A program made the translations under genes and the position numbers. This document shows, in pieces, positions 8,151 through 16,147 of a DNA stretch of 64,000 nucleotides. Within the stretch, counting starts at the first letter, position 1; each line of letters opens with the position of its first letter. The stretch is from NCBI GenBank assembly GCA_963739615.1, contig CAVUBD010000033.1, positions 208,904 to 272,903 of the forward strand, in the 5' to 3' direction. The notes beneath the pieces are model-generated. The model was not told where the DNA came from, made no database searches, and saw only the letters and a list, made by a program, of their open reading frames with translations. The DNA is from Palsa-504 sp963739615. Lineage in GTDB: Bacteria > Actinomycetota > Actinomycetes > Streptosporangiales > Streptosporangiaceae.

Positions 8151-9326
8151 TCACGGCGCGGGCAGGTTGACCAGCGACGCCAGCGCGGCCCGGTGCGCGT
8201 ACGGCGTGCCGAAGGCGATCGAGTCGGCCTTGGCTCGCTTGAGGTACAGGTGCGCGGGATGCTCCCAGGTGAAGCCGATGCCGCCGTGCATCTGCACGCA
8301 CTCCTGGGCGGCCTGCACCGCCGCCTCCGAGCAGTAGGCCTTGGCCAGCGCCACCGCGACCTTGGCGTCGGGGTCGCCCGTGGCCAGGCACGCCGCCGCG
8401 TACCTGGACGCCGCGCGGGCCTGGGTCACCGCCACCCACAGGTCCGCCAGCCGGTGCTTGAGGCCCTGGAACGACCCGACGGGCCGGGCGAACTGACGGC
8501 GCTCCTTCAGGTACGCGACCGTCATGTCCAGGCAGTGCTGGGCCAGCCCGACCTGCTCGGAGGCCAGGATGCCCGCGCCCGCAGCCAGCGCGGCCTCCAC
8601 CGCCCGCGACGCGGCCGGCCCGGACGCGACGAGCGTGCCCGGGGCGTCATCGAAGGACAGGTCGCACAGTTGCCTGGTCATGTCGAGCGAGACCACCGGC
8701 CGTTTGGCCACCCCGGGTGCGGCCATGTCCACCAGGTAGAGCCCGTGCGGCACGCCGTCGGCCGGTACTAGCAGCATCCCGGCGGGCAGCGCGTCGGCGA
8801 CCCCGCTGACCAGCCCGCTCAGCCGGGAGACGCCGTCCGCGGCATCACCGGGCCTGGTCCCGCTCAGCCGGACCGTCACCGGGTAGGCCGCCCCGGGCGC
8901 CATCGCGAACGGGACGGCCAGCGCCGCGGTCACGCCGCCGTCCGCCATCCGGGCGAGCAGATCCGACACGGCGCGCGCGGAGGCGGTGGACGCGTCCGGG
9001 GAGCCCGTGCTGAGCAGAGCGGCGGTAGCGACCACGGCACTGCCGAGGAAGGGCACCGCGGCGACGAAGCCGGCCAGCGCCTCGGCGACGGCCGCGGCCT
9101 CCAGGTAGGAGGCACCGGCCCCGCCGTCGCGTTCGGGTATCAGCAGCCCGGCGCAGCCCAGTTCCGCGGCGACGGCATGCCACAACCCGTCGTCGTACGT
9201 CTGGCCCGACTCGGTGCGAGCCAGTGCCTTATCCACGCTGCCCCGGTCGGCCAGCAGGGATTTCAAGCTGTCGGACAAGGCTTGTTCGGTGTCGGAGGAA
9301 AGAAGGCTGGGCAGGGACTTGGTCAC
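8151..9326 (-). CDS. Acyl-CoA dehydrogenase family protein, shorter subunit-type (FadE-like)
   Basis: A 391-residue flavoprotein-fold member: an N-terminal helical domain with LLADRGSVDKALARTESG, a middle beta domain, and a C-terminal domain with ASEQVGLAQHCLDMTVAYLKERRQFARPVGSFQ and CVQMHGGIGFTWEHPAHLYLKRAK, typical of acyl-CoA dehydrogenases. The start is GTG at 9326, which overlaps the stop of the upstream partner as GTGA with AAGGA ahead of it; an ATG at 9344 is the alternative. The pairing of a standard and a shorter, divergent FadE resembles the alpha2-beta2 heterotetrameric enzymes of steroid side-chain degradation; the substrate is inference. Confidence 0.85.
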   Translation of the reverse strand: MTKSLPSLLSSDTEQALSDSLKSLLADRGSVDKALARTESGQTYDDGLWHAVAAELGCAGLLIPERDGGAGASYLEAAAVAEALAGFVAAVPFLGSAVVATAALLSTGSPDASTASARAVSDLLARMADGGVTAALAVPFAMAPGAAYPVTVRLSGTRPGDAADGVSRLSGLVSGVADALPAGMLLVPADGVPHGLYLVDMAAPGVAKRPVVSLDMTRQLCDLSFDDAPGTLVASGPAASRAVEAALAAGAGILASEQVGLAQHCLDMTVAYLKERRQFARPVGSFQGLKHRLADLWVAVTQARAASRYAAACLATGDPDAKVAVALAKAYCSEAAVQAAQECVQMHGGIGFTWEHPAHLYLKRAKADSIAFGTPYAHRAALASLVNLPAP

Positions 9327-10522
9327 TTGGGCAGGTCCTTCCATGGCACGTCCTTGTCCATGCGGGGCTCGCTGGGAAGGCCGAGTACGCGCTCGGCGAT
9401 GATGTTGCGCAGGATCTCCGAGGTGCCGCCCTCAATGGAGTTTCCGCGGGCGCGCAGGTAGCGGTAGCCGGGGCCGCGGCCGAAGAAGTTGGCGTGCTCC
9501 GGGCGTCGCATGGTCCAGTCGTCGTAGCGCAGGCCATCGCTGCCGACCAGCTCAACCTCGAACCCGGATATCTCCTGATTCAGCCGCGCGAAAACCAGCT
9601 TGGCGGCAGACCCTTCTGGGCCGGGCTTGCCCGCGGCGAGCTGCTGACGCAGCCGCTCGCTGGCCAGCCGGGCCACCTCCGCCTCGGTCCACAGCCGCAG
9701 CAGCCGGTCGTGCAGGCCAGGGGTGCGCAAATCGGGGCGGCCGCGCCAGGTCCTGACGGCCGACTCGATCATTCCGCTTTCCCGCGGGACCGCGCGCGAG
9801 GAGCCGATGCTCACCCGCTCGCTCATAAGCGTGGCGTTGGCCACCTTCCAGCCCTCGCCGACCTGGCCGATGCGGTCCTCATCGGGTATCCGCACGTCGG
9901 TCAGGAACACCTCGTTGAACTCGGCCTCGCCGGTCAGCTGGCGCAGCGGCCGCACATCGACGCCGGGGGCGGTCATGTCCACCGCGAAGTACGTGAGCCC
10001 TTGGTGTTTGGGCACGTCCGGGTCGGTGCGGGTGACCAGGAGCCCGTACCTGGCCTGATGGGCCGACGAGGTCCACACCTTCTGCCCGTTGACGACCCAC
10101 CGGTCGCCGTCCCGGACCGCGCGGGTGGCCAGCGCGGCCAGGTCGCTGCCCGCGCCTGGCTCGCTGAACAGCTGGCACCAGATTTCCTCGGCCGTCCACA
10201 GCTTGCGCAGCCAGCGTTTGCGCTGCTCATCATGGCCGTAGGCGAGGATGGTGGGCGCCGCCATGCCCAGGCCGATCCCGTTGCGCTCCGGGTCGTTGGC
10301 CGGCGCGCCCGCCGCCGCGAACTCGGCGTCCACGATGCCCTGCAGGGCACGCGACACACCGAGCCCGCCGAGGCCCTCCGGGTAGTGCACCCAGGCCAGG
10401 CCCGCGTCGAACCGGGCGTTGAGGAACTCCTGCTTCGGCATTTCGGCCGGGTCGTGCTCGGCCAGGAACGCGCGAGCCCGCGCGCGGATCGCCGCCGGGG
10501 TGACGTCACTCTCGGCCAGCAA
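9323..10522 (-). CDS. Acyl-CoA dehydrogenase (FadE-like), larger partner
   Basis: A 399-residue acyl-CoA dehydrogenase with the FAD/substrate motifs WCQLFSEPGAGSDLAAL, DRWVVNGQKVWTSSAHQA and, near the end, the EGGTSEILRNIIAERVLGLP signature. The start is TTG at 10522, preceded by GGGAGG 6 bases upstream. It overlaps the next gene by 4 bases (GTGA), so the two chains are probably made in equal amounts and form one enzyme. The gene begins directly inside a leftover SDR tail (see 10516-10600), which supplies its ribosome site. Confidence 0.87.
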   Translation of the reverse strand: MLAESDVTPAAIRARARAFLAEHDPAEMPKQEFLNARFDAGLAWVHYPEGLGGLGVSRALQGIVDAEFAAAGAPANDPERNGIGLGMAAPTILAYGHDEQRKRWLRKLWTAEEIWCQLFSEPGAGSDLAALATRAVRDGDRWVVNGQKVWTSSAHQARYGLLVTRTDPDVPKHQGLTYFAVDMTAPGVDVRPLRQLTGEAEFNEVFLTDVRIPDEDRIGQVGEGWKVANATLMSERVSIGSSRAVPRESGMIESAVRTWRGRPDLRTPGLHDRLLRLWTEAEVARLASERLRQQLAAGKPGPEGSAAKLVFARLNQEISGFEVELVGSDGLRYDDWTMRRPEHANFFGRGPGYRYLRARGNSIEGGTSEILRNIIAERVLGLPSEPRMDKDVPWKDLPK

Positions 10523-10600
10523 AGGGGACCTCCCGCTGCGTAGATGACCTGACCGGATACGAAGCCCGCGCCCGCCTCCCTGACCGCGAGGCTGGCCGGG
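10516..10600 (-). pseudogene. Vestigial C-terminus of a second SDR (FabG-like) gene
   Basis: Read on the minus strand the gap between fabG and the FadE gene encodes AGFVSGQVIYAAGGPLC, almost the same as the fabG ending AGFVSGQVLYVAGGPLC. The DNA match to 10650-10712 is strong but not perfect, and the copy has no stop; it runs into the FadE frame. It is best read as the tail of a duplicated SDR gene whose body was deleted. Confidence 0.6.
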
Positions 10601-10653
10601 GGCGGCCAGGTCGCCGCCCCCGCCGCCGCCGCGAACTCGGCGTCAACCTGCTG

Positions 10654-11406
10654 TCAGCAAAGAGGCCCGCCCGCAACATAGAGAACCTGACCGGAGACGA
10701 AGCCCGCGTCCTCGCCGACCAGGAAGGAGATAGCGGCCGCCACGTCGGCCGGCTGGCCGACCCGTCCTACCGGTATCTGCTTCGAGTAGGTCGCGACGAG
10801 ATCGTCGAACGACATCTTCAGCGAGGTGGCCATGGCCGCGGTCATGTCGGTGGCGATGAAGTGCGGCCCGACCACGTTCGCGGTGATCCCGAACTTGCCC
10901 AGTTCCTTGGCGAGCGTCTTGGTGAAGCCCTCCATGCCGGCCTTGGTGGCGGAGTAGTTGGCCTGCCCGCGGTTGCCGAGCGCCGACGACGACGAGATGT
11001 TGACGATCCGGCCCCACTTCGCGTCGGTCATGTACTTCTGCACTGCCCTGGTCATCAGGAACGGGCCGCGCAGGTTGACGGCGACCACCGCGTCCCAGGC
11101 CTCGTCGGTCATCTTGAACAGCATCGCGTCGCGGGTAATCCCGGCGTTGTTCACGAGCACCGTCGGCGCACCGAGCTCGGCGGCTATCCGCTCGACCGCG
11201 GCGTTCACCTGATCGGACTTGCTGACGTCGGCGCCGACCGCGAGCGCGCGACCGCCCGCGTTCTCGATCTCCTTCACCGTTCCCGCGCAGTCGGCCTCGT
11301 TCAGGTCGAGGACCGCCACGGCCATCCCGTCGGCGGCCAGCCTGACGGCTGTCCCTGCGCCGATGCCGCGGGCCGCACCGGTCACTATCGCGATTCTCCC
11401 TGACAT
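10654..11406 (-). CDS. fabG: 3-oxoacyl-ACP/CoA reductase-type short-chain dehydrogenase
   Basis: This 250-residue Rossmann enzyme reduces a 3-oxoacyl thioester with NAD(P)H. The cofactor motif TGAARGIG, NNAG, the catalytic Ser in NISSSSALGNRGQ and YSATKAGMEGF (Tyr/Lys) are all present, as is the C-terminal VSGQVLYVAGG of FabG-type SDRs. AGGAGA lies 4 bases upstream of the ATG. It precedes the two FadE genes on the same strand with only 131 bases between, so it may act in the same beta-oxidation-like pathway rather than in fatty acid synthesis. Confidence 0.85.
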   Translation of the reverse strand: MSGRIAIVTGAARGIGAGTAVRLAADGMAVAVLDLNEADCAGTVKEIENAGGRALAVGADVSKSDQVNAAVERIAAELGAPTVLVNNAGITRDAMLFKMTDEAWDAVVAVNLRGPFLMTRAVQKYMTDAKWGRIVNISSSSALGNRGQANYSATKAGMEGFTKTLAKELGKFGITANVVGPHFIATDMTAAMATSLKMSFDDLVATYSKQIPVGRVGQPADVAAAISFLVGEDAGFVSGQVLYVAGGPLC

Positions 11407-11473
11407 GTTCTCTCCTAAACTCCATACTCCGAACGGGCCCTGGTGCTCGGATCGGCAGCCTTTCTCGGTTCGC

Positions 11474-11620
11474 GGCCTTTCCTGGCCCGTAGCTTTGCGT
11501 TCATTGTCCGCTCGCGGCCTTTCGTTCGCTCGGGCCTTAAGTCCTGCGCTCGGGCCTTAAGTCCCGGCCACGCAGGTCGTGGCCCTCTTCAGCTCGCGGC
11601 CTTCCTCAGCTCGCGGCGGG
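11474..11620. repeat. Short direct repeats between fabG and the DUF2079 gene
   Basis: The 302-base gap holds no convincing gene. An 18-bp unit CGCTCGGGCCTTAAGTCC occurs twice in tandem (11527-11544 and 11547-11564, period 20). Related CTCGCGGCCTT-type units recur before and after it (near 11510, 11591 and 11608). The fabG promoter should lie in this gap. Confidence 0.55.
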
Positions 11621-11708
11621 CCAGGGATCTCTTGTGCACCCTACCTACCCGCCAGTACGGTTGACCGCCGCGACTTACCCCATGGCGTGACATCCGAGGT
11701 CGGGGCGA

Positions 11709-13511
11709 TCATGCCGATCGGGTTTGGCGGAAGACGTAGACGTCGTCGGACTCGAAAATCTGGGTGTAGACGTGATCCGGGTAGAGCTGGGCGATGAAGG
11801 CAGGGACATTGCTGATGGTGGGGCTGTAGCCGCTGTCGCGGCCGTCGAAGACGATGTACTGAGTCCTGGGGTGGCCGGCATTGCCGATCCAGAAGGTGTC
11901 AGCGCGGGCGGCCAGCGGCGCTAGCAGGTCCAGCGTGGTCTGCACGGTGGCGCCATCGGGCACCTTGGCCATGGCCGCTTCGGCCGACTCCACATGCGCG
12001 CTGATCCGGTAGGTCTGCGCGTTCCACAGGCTGCTGAGCGGAAACTGGAAGGCCAGCGGGACAGCGATCGCGAGCATCATGGCCGCGCCGTAGCGCTGCG
12101 CTCCGGCCAGGATCGCCCGCCGCAGGCCCTGCCGCCCGCTCGCCCAACTGACGAATCCGGCCGAGTCGTCGGCGTCCATGGCGGCGCGGATCCTGACCAG
12201 CGCGTCGACGGCCGCGATGAAGATGACCGGCATCACGGTCGCGTTGTAATGCCAGACCGTTCCCCAGAAACTGGAGTCCGTGGACAGGAAACGCAGCAGC
12301 AGGCTCGGCACCGCCAGCAGTACCAGCGGGGATCGGAGCGCGATGAACGCGGTCGGAAGCAGCAGCAGCACGATCGTCTGCAGCTTGTCGGGCCAGGCGC
12401 GGAACAGTTGCTTGACCAGGCTGACGACGGTCAGGTGCTGGCCCGGCGCGAACACCCCGCCATCGCTCCAGTAATCGTAGTGATGGGCCGCGTTGAAGTG
12501 CGGGATGATCAGCCCAATGGCCAGGAACGACCAGGCAAAACCCCAGATCAAGAGCAACTGCCCGGCCATGACGAGGCTGCGGGCGTACCGGTTCGCGTCC
12601 GCGGGGACATCCGGGCCGGCCGGAGCGTCCATCTGCTCGGGAGCGCCCGAGAGTGCGGAGGTAACTGAGAGCGCGGAGGGGCCCGGGAGCGCGGGCTCGG
12701 CCGCGGCTGCGGACTTCGGCACCTTCACGCGCAGGCCAGCGACGATCATGTACAGGCCGATGGCCGCGACCGTGAAACCCTGATCCTCCTTGACGAAGAC
12801 CAGCGGGAGCGCCCAGCAGACCGCGGTCCTGATGTGGCCGCGGAGCAGCGCCGACAACGAGAAGGCCAGCAGCGGAACGGCGAACGCGATTTCGTGGAAG
12901 TCGTACTTGATCATCTGCTGCAGGCCCCAGGAGAACCCGTAGGCGACCGCGATCGCCCGGCCGGGACCGGCACCGAGCTTTTCCCGCGCGATCTGGCTCA
13001 CCGGGAAAACCGACAGCGCGGCGAGCAGGGCCTGCGCCACAAGCAACGTCGCCGCCGAGGGAAAGACGCGGAAGAACGGGGCAATGATCGCGACGATCGG
13101 CTGGAAATGGTCACCGAGCAGGTTGAAGCCGGCGCTCCTGACGTCCGCGATCGGTGCCCGCAGATGGGCGTCCTGCTTGACGTACTCGGTGTAGATGCCG
13201 AGGTCCCACGAGGTCGGGCTGAGCCGCAGCAACTGGAAGAGCGAGATCACGGCGTACGCGCCGAAAACGGCCAGCGCTATCGCCCAGGTGACCAGATCCC
13301 GGTAGAGGCCCGCCGGTTCGTGCTTCGCCCGCGGCGCGTCAGGCACCGGCACCGGTCCCGATGGCAGCTGCCCCGAACCGGCCGCCCCCGCCGGCGTCCC
13401 GGCCGGGGTCATAAATCCCGGCGGGATCCCACTATGAGACACCGTTGCCTCGCTCTCAGACACCACGAGCCCAGGCCATGCCCCCGGTCTCGCGCGATAC
13501 CGGTCCGGCAC
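11709..13511 (-). CDS. DUF2079 family integral membrane protein
   Basis: A 600-residue protein with a Pro/Gly-rich cytoplasmic N-terminus of about 70 residues followed by about ten membrane helices. DUF2079 hallmarks are visible: WDLGIYTEYVKQ, GFNLLGDHFQPIVAIIAPFF, KYDFHEIAFAVPLLAF and VKEDQGFTVAAIGLYM, then a C-terminal soluble segment. The family is GT-C-like and of unknown function, frequent in actinobacteria and cyanobacteria. Residues 265-310 form a long low-complexity insertion between helices. The exact start is uncertain; a methionine at residue 34 is an alternative. Confidence 0.82.
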   Translation of the reverse strand: MPDRYRARPGAWPGLVVSESEATVSHSGIPPGFMTPAGTPAGAAGSGQLPSGPVPVPDAPRAKHEPAGLYRDLVTWAIALAVFGAYAVISLFQLLRLSPTSWDLGIYTEYVKQDAHLRAPIADVRSAGFNLLGDHFQPIVAIIAPFFRVFPSAATLLVAQALLAALSVFPVSQIAREKLGAGPGRAIAVAYGFSWGLQQMIKYDFHEIAFAVPLLAFSLSALLRGHIRTAVCWALPLVFVKEDQGFTVAAIGLYMIVAGLRVKVPKSAAAAEPALPGPSALSVTSALSGAPEQMDAPAGPDVPADANRYARSLVMAGQLLLIWGFAWSFLAIGLIIPHFNAAHHYDYWSDGGVFAPGQHLTVVSLVKQLFRAWPDKLQTIVLLLLPTAFIALRSPLVLLAVPSLLLRFLSTDSSFWGTVWHYNATVMPVIFIAAVDALVRIRAAMDADDSAGFVSWASGRQGLRRAILAGAQRYGAAMMLAIAVPLAFQFPLSSLWNAQTYRISAHVESAEAAMAKVPDGATVQTTLDLLAPLAARADTFWIGNAGHPRTQYIVFDGRDSGYSPTISNVPAFIAQLYPDHVYTQIFESDDVYVFRQTRSA

Positions 13512-13578
13512 CAGGCTGGGCCCGTTGCCTGTCCAGCATCTCGCGCAGACTACCCGCTCGCATAGACCTGTCCGCGGG

Positions 13579-13692
13579 TCAGACGAGCAGGAGTTTCCCG
13601 ATGCGGCTCCCGAACCGTTTGGTCAGGCCGCGTGCGCGGACAAGTACTTCTCTCGTCGACACCCGGTTCAGGCTACCTGCGGGGTATGACAT
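13579..13692 (-). CDS. Doubtful 37-residue ORF ahead of the DUF2079 gene
   Basis: In the 275-base space between the divergent DUF2079 and gtrA-like genes, a minus-strand frame encodes 37 residues that include VLVRARGLTKRFGSR, which looks like the start of an ABC-transporter ATPase, then ends. There is no clear ribosome site. It could be a decayed ABC gene start or chance. Confidence 0.2.
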   Translation of the reverse strand: MSYPAGSLNRVSTREVLVRARGLTKRFGSRIGKLLLV

Positions 13693-13786
13693 TCTTCGAA
13701 CGGTTTACCTCCCGCCACATCTTGCTACCAGAGCACACGGTAGAGTCTGTCCATTACGGGATGGACCGGCTAAAGGGGCATAGCGA

Positions 13787-14269
13787 GTGGATCTCCTCCG
13801 CGATCTTTACGCCCGATTCAGGGTGCTGATACACGAGGTAGCCAAGTTCGGCATCGTCGGTGTCCTCGCGTTCCTCATCACGATCGGCGGCGCGAACGCG
13901 CTGCGGTCCGGAGCGGGACTCGGCCCGCTGACCTCGGTGACCATCGCCACGATCGTCGCCACGGTGTTCGCCTTCGCCGGCAACAAGCTCTGGGCGTTCC
14001 GGCACCGCAAGGGCAGTCATCTGGGCCGCGAGTCGGTCCTGTTCTTCGTCTTCAACGGAATCGGGCTGCTCATCCAGCTCGCGTTCGTCGCGGCCGTGCA
14101 CTACGGGCTTGGCCTGACGGACACGTTCTCCTACAACGTGGCGAACATCATCGGCATCGGCGTGGCCACGATTTTCCGGCTGTACTGCTACCGTCGCTGG
14201 GTGTTCATCATGGTCGCCGAGGAGCCGCCGACGGCAGAGCGGCTGCAGCCGGAGACCTCGAGCACCTGA
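13787..14269 (+). CDS. GtrA family membrane protein
   Basis: A 160-residue protein with four membrane helices and the GtrA signature: FGIVGVLAFLITIGGANAL, ATVFAFAGNKLWAFRHR, and VATIFRLYCYRRWVF after the fourth helix. Family members are thought to move polyprenyl-phosphate-linked sugars across the membrane or to assist a sugar transferase. AAAGGGG lies upstream of the GTG start. It stands near DUF2079 and GT-C-like genes, consistent with envelope glycan work, but no glycosyltransferase is adjacent. Confidence 0.85.
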   Translation: MDLLRDLYARFRVLIHEVAKFGIVGVLAFLITIGGANALRSGAGLGPLTSVTIATIVATVFAFAGNKLWAFRHRKGSHLGRESVLFFVFNGIGLLIQLAFVAAVHYGLGLTDTFSYNVANIIGIGVATIFRLYCYRRWVFIMVAEEPPTAERLQPETSST

Positions 14270-14291
14270 GGCTCTGCGGGCCTAGGCGCGG

Positions 14292-15173
14292 TTACTGGCA
14301 GCCGCGGATGTCGGAAAGCCCGAGGGGCGCCTTGAGGGCGGCGTTTTCCTGCGCTGCGGTCAGGTAGCCCACCGCGGCCATCCGGCCGATCACGTGCACC
14401 AGCCGCGCCCGCGCCGCCGCTGGGTAGATCAGGGGGTCGTCGTAAGTAGGCGCGTTGACCACGCCGGCCAGCATCGCCGCCTGAACAAGGGTCAGCCTGG
14501 CGGGTGAGCGACCGAAGTATCCGCAGCTGGCGGACTCCAGGCCGTAGTAACCATGACCGTAATACGCGACCTCCGCGTACAGCCGCAGTATCTCGGCCCG
14601 GCTGTAGGTCATGTTGAGCTTGACGGCCAGCGCCAGCTGCTCAAGCACCTGGCTGAAGCCGCTGCGGCCCGAGGTATACAGGTTCTTCGCGAGCTGCTGG
14701 TCGATGGTGCTGCCGCCCGCATCGCGATGCCCGAAGACCCACAAGGCCGCCGCGTGCGCCATCGCGAGCGGATCCACGCCAGGGTCGGCGTTGAAGCGGT
14801 GGTCTTCTGTCGCCACCAGAGCCTGCTCGAAGTACTGCGGGACCGGCGGACCTGGGTAGGCGATGTGATGCTCCTTCGCCTGGGCGGCGGCCAGCGCCGT
14901 GGCCTCGCCGGCCGAGGGAGTCAGCACGAAGAGCAGGCCCACCGCGACGGCGAAGGCCGCGACCAGGGCCAGGAGGACCTTGACGATCCTGCCGCCAAGC
15001 CTGAACCGCCGCGGCGCCCGCAGCGGCCGCGTCCTGCCGTCAGCATCGAAGCCGTCGCCGCAGGAGGCTGAGCGGCGGGCCCCAAGTACCCTCAACTGCC
15101 AGCCCTTCATCCGCTTACGGCGACGCGGCACGCAACTGCATCTGGCACGGCGCCAGTGGCATGCCCGGTTCAT
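14292..15173 (-). CDS. Monofunctional peptidoglycan glycosyltransferase (GT51)
   Basis: A 293-residue protein with a basic N-terminus, one membrane helix at about residues 64-84 and a GT51 domain that polymerises lipid II outside the membrane. The catalytic-Glu motif ATEDHRF, GGSTIDQQLAKNLY, and EILRLYAEVAYYGHGYYGLESASCGYFG are clear. No transpeptidase domain follows, unlike class A PBPs. The usual His of the EDxxFxxHxG motif reads Asp here (FNADPGVD), a departure worth noting. A start at residue 22 (MKGWQLRVL) is equally possible. It stands alone, convergent with gtrA. Confidence 0.8.
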   Translation of the reverse strand: MNRACHWRRARCSCVPRRRKRMKGWQLRVLGARRSASCGDGFDADGRTRPLRAPRRFRLGGRIVKVLLALVAAFAVAVGLLFVLTPSAGEATALAAAQAKEHHIAYPGPPVPQYFEQALVATEDHRFNADPGVDPLAMAHAAALWVFGHRDAGGSTIDQQLAKNLYTSGRSGFSQVLEQLALAVKLNMTYSRAEILRLYAEVAYYGHGYYGLESASCGYFGRSPARLTLVQAAMLAGVVNAPTYDDPLIYPAAARARLVHVIGRMAAVGYLTAAQENAALKAPLGLSDIRGCQ

Positions 15174-15355
15174 GTTAACTTTCCCCGCGGACTGGGATCA
15201 CGCATCGGCGGCGGCGCGGCGGCGCGGGCCGGCCTTTGCGGCGGGGCTCGGCGGGATCGGGTTCGGTTTCGAGCGGCGCCGCGGTTGCGCTAAGCTAACG
15301 GAGCCTGCCGAGGTCTGGCGGGTGAGTGTCACGGGCAGCATCGTCGTGGCACGGG

Positions 15356-15430
15356 CGGGACGTGGCCCAGCTTGGTTAAGGCGCCTGACTGGGGGTCAGG
15401 AGAGCAGGAGTTCAAATCTCCTCGTCCCGA
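15356..15430 (+). tRNA. tRNA-Pro(GGG)
   Basis: A 75-base cloverleaf folds by eye: acceptor CGGGACG (15356-15362) with CGTCCCG (15423-15429), D-arm GCC/GGC, anticodon stem CCTGA/TCAGG around loop CTGGGGG (anticodon GGG at 15391-15393), 5-base variable loop, T-stem AGGAG/CTCCT around TTCAAAT, and discriminator A. CCA is not encoded. No integrase or direct repeat of its 3' end was noticed nearby. Confidence 0.95.
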
Positions 15431-15520
15431 CTAACGTGGACCGGGAACGCCTGGTCCCGTAGGACCCGGACCGGGCGCCCCGGGATGCGACGGCGGCGGG
15501 CTCTGGTGTTGACTGTGGGC

Positions 15521-15970
15521 ATGCCAGTTCAAGGAGAATACGAGCCGAGCGCACAGGCCTGGGTGCGCGATCAAGTTGAGCTTTACGAGAGTTCGGGCGG
15601 CACGAAGGGGACGACGCTCCTCGATACCGGCATCCCGGTCGTCATCGTGACCAACCTTGGTGCCAGCAGCGGCAAGGTACGCAAGACGCCGGTGATGCGA
15701 GTCGAACACGACAGCCGGTACGCCATGGTGGCATCGAAGGGCGGCGCCCCGGAACATCCCCTGTGGTACTACAACGTCCGAGCGAACCCGCTGGTGGAGC
15801 TCCAGGACGGCCCGGCCAGGCGGGACATGACCGCCCGCGAAGTCAGCGGCGCCGAGCGCGACGAGTGGTGGAAGCGGGCGGTCGCGGTGTACCCGTCCTA
15901 CGCGGAGTACCAGCAGAAGACCACGCGCGAGATCCCGGTGTTCGTCCTGGAGCCCGTGGCGGAAAGCTAA
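15521..15970 (+). CDS. Deazaflavin (F420)-dependent nitroreductase family protein (DUF385)
   Basis: A 149-residue protein starting MPVQGEYEPSAQAWVRDQ, the conserved opening of the actinobacterial DUF385/Ddn-like family, followed by YESSGGTKGTTL, a split-beta-barrel flavin fold, and WWKRAVAVYPSYAEYQQKTTREIPVFVLEP. Members use F420H2 to reduce quinones or nitro compounds. The ATG at 15521 was chosen because family homology starts there; an upstream start at 15485 would only add 12 residues. It is a single-gene unit ended by a hairpin. Confidence 0.85.
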   Translation: MPVQGEYEPSAQAWVRDQVELYESSGGTKGTTLLDTGIPVVIVTNLGASSGKVRKTPVMRVEHDSRYAMVASKGGAPEHPLWYYNVRANPLVELQDGPARRDMTAREVSGAERDEWWKRAVAVYPSYAEYQQKTTREIPVFVLEPVAES

Positions 15971-15972
15971 CA

Positions 15973-16003
15973 CTGTCCCGCGGGATGAACTCTCGCGGGA
16001 CAG
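15973..16003 (+). terminator. Terminator after the DUF385 gene
   Basis: A perfect 10-bp inverted repeat, CTGTCCCGCG at 15973-15982 and CGCGGGACAG at 15994-16003 with an 11-base loop, begins 3 bases after the stop codon. Confidence 0.7.
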
Positions 16004-16147
16004 CGCCATCCGTCCGGTGGTCAGCCGTTTATCATGCCTACGCCCGGCAGGATCGGGATCCGCTTTTTGCGGCGTCCTCATGTCTGTTAAGACTGAAATA
16101 ACCGTTCTTCGGTTAGAACCTCGTCAAGATAGCGGCAGACTGGTGCG

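Noticed and set aside
15356..15430. tRNA-Pro as an integration site
   Set aside because: No integrase or repeat of the tRNA 3' end was found nearby; neighbours are ordinary genes.
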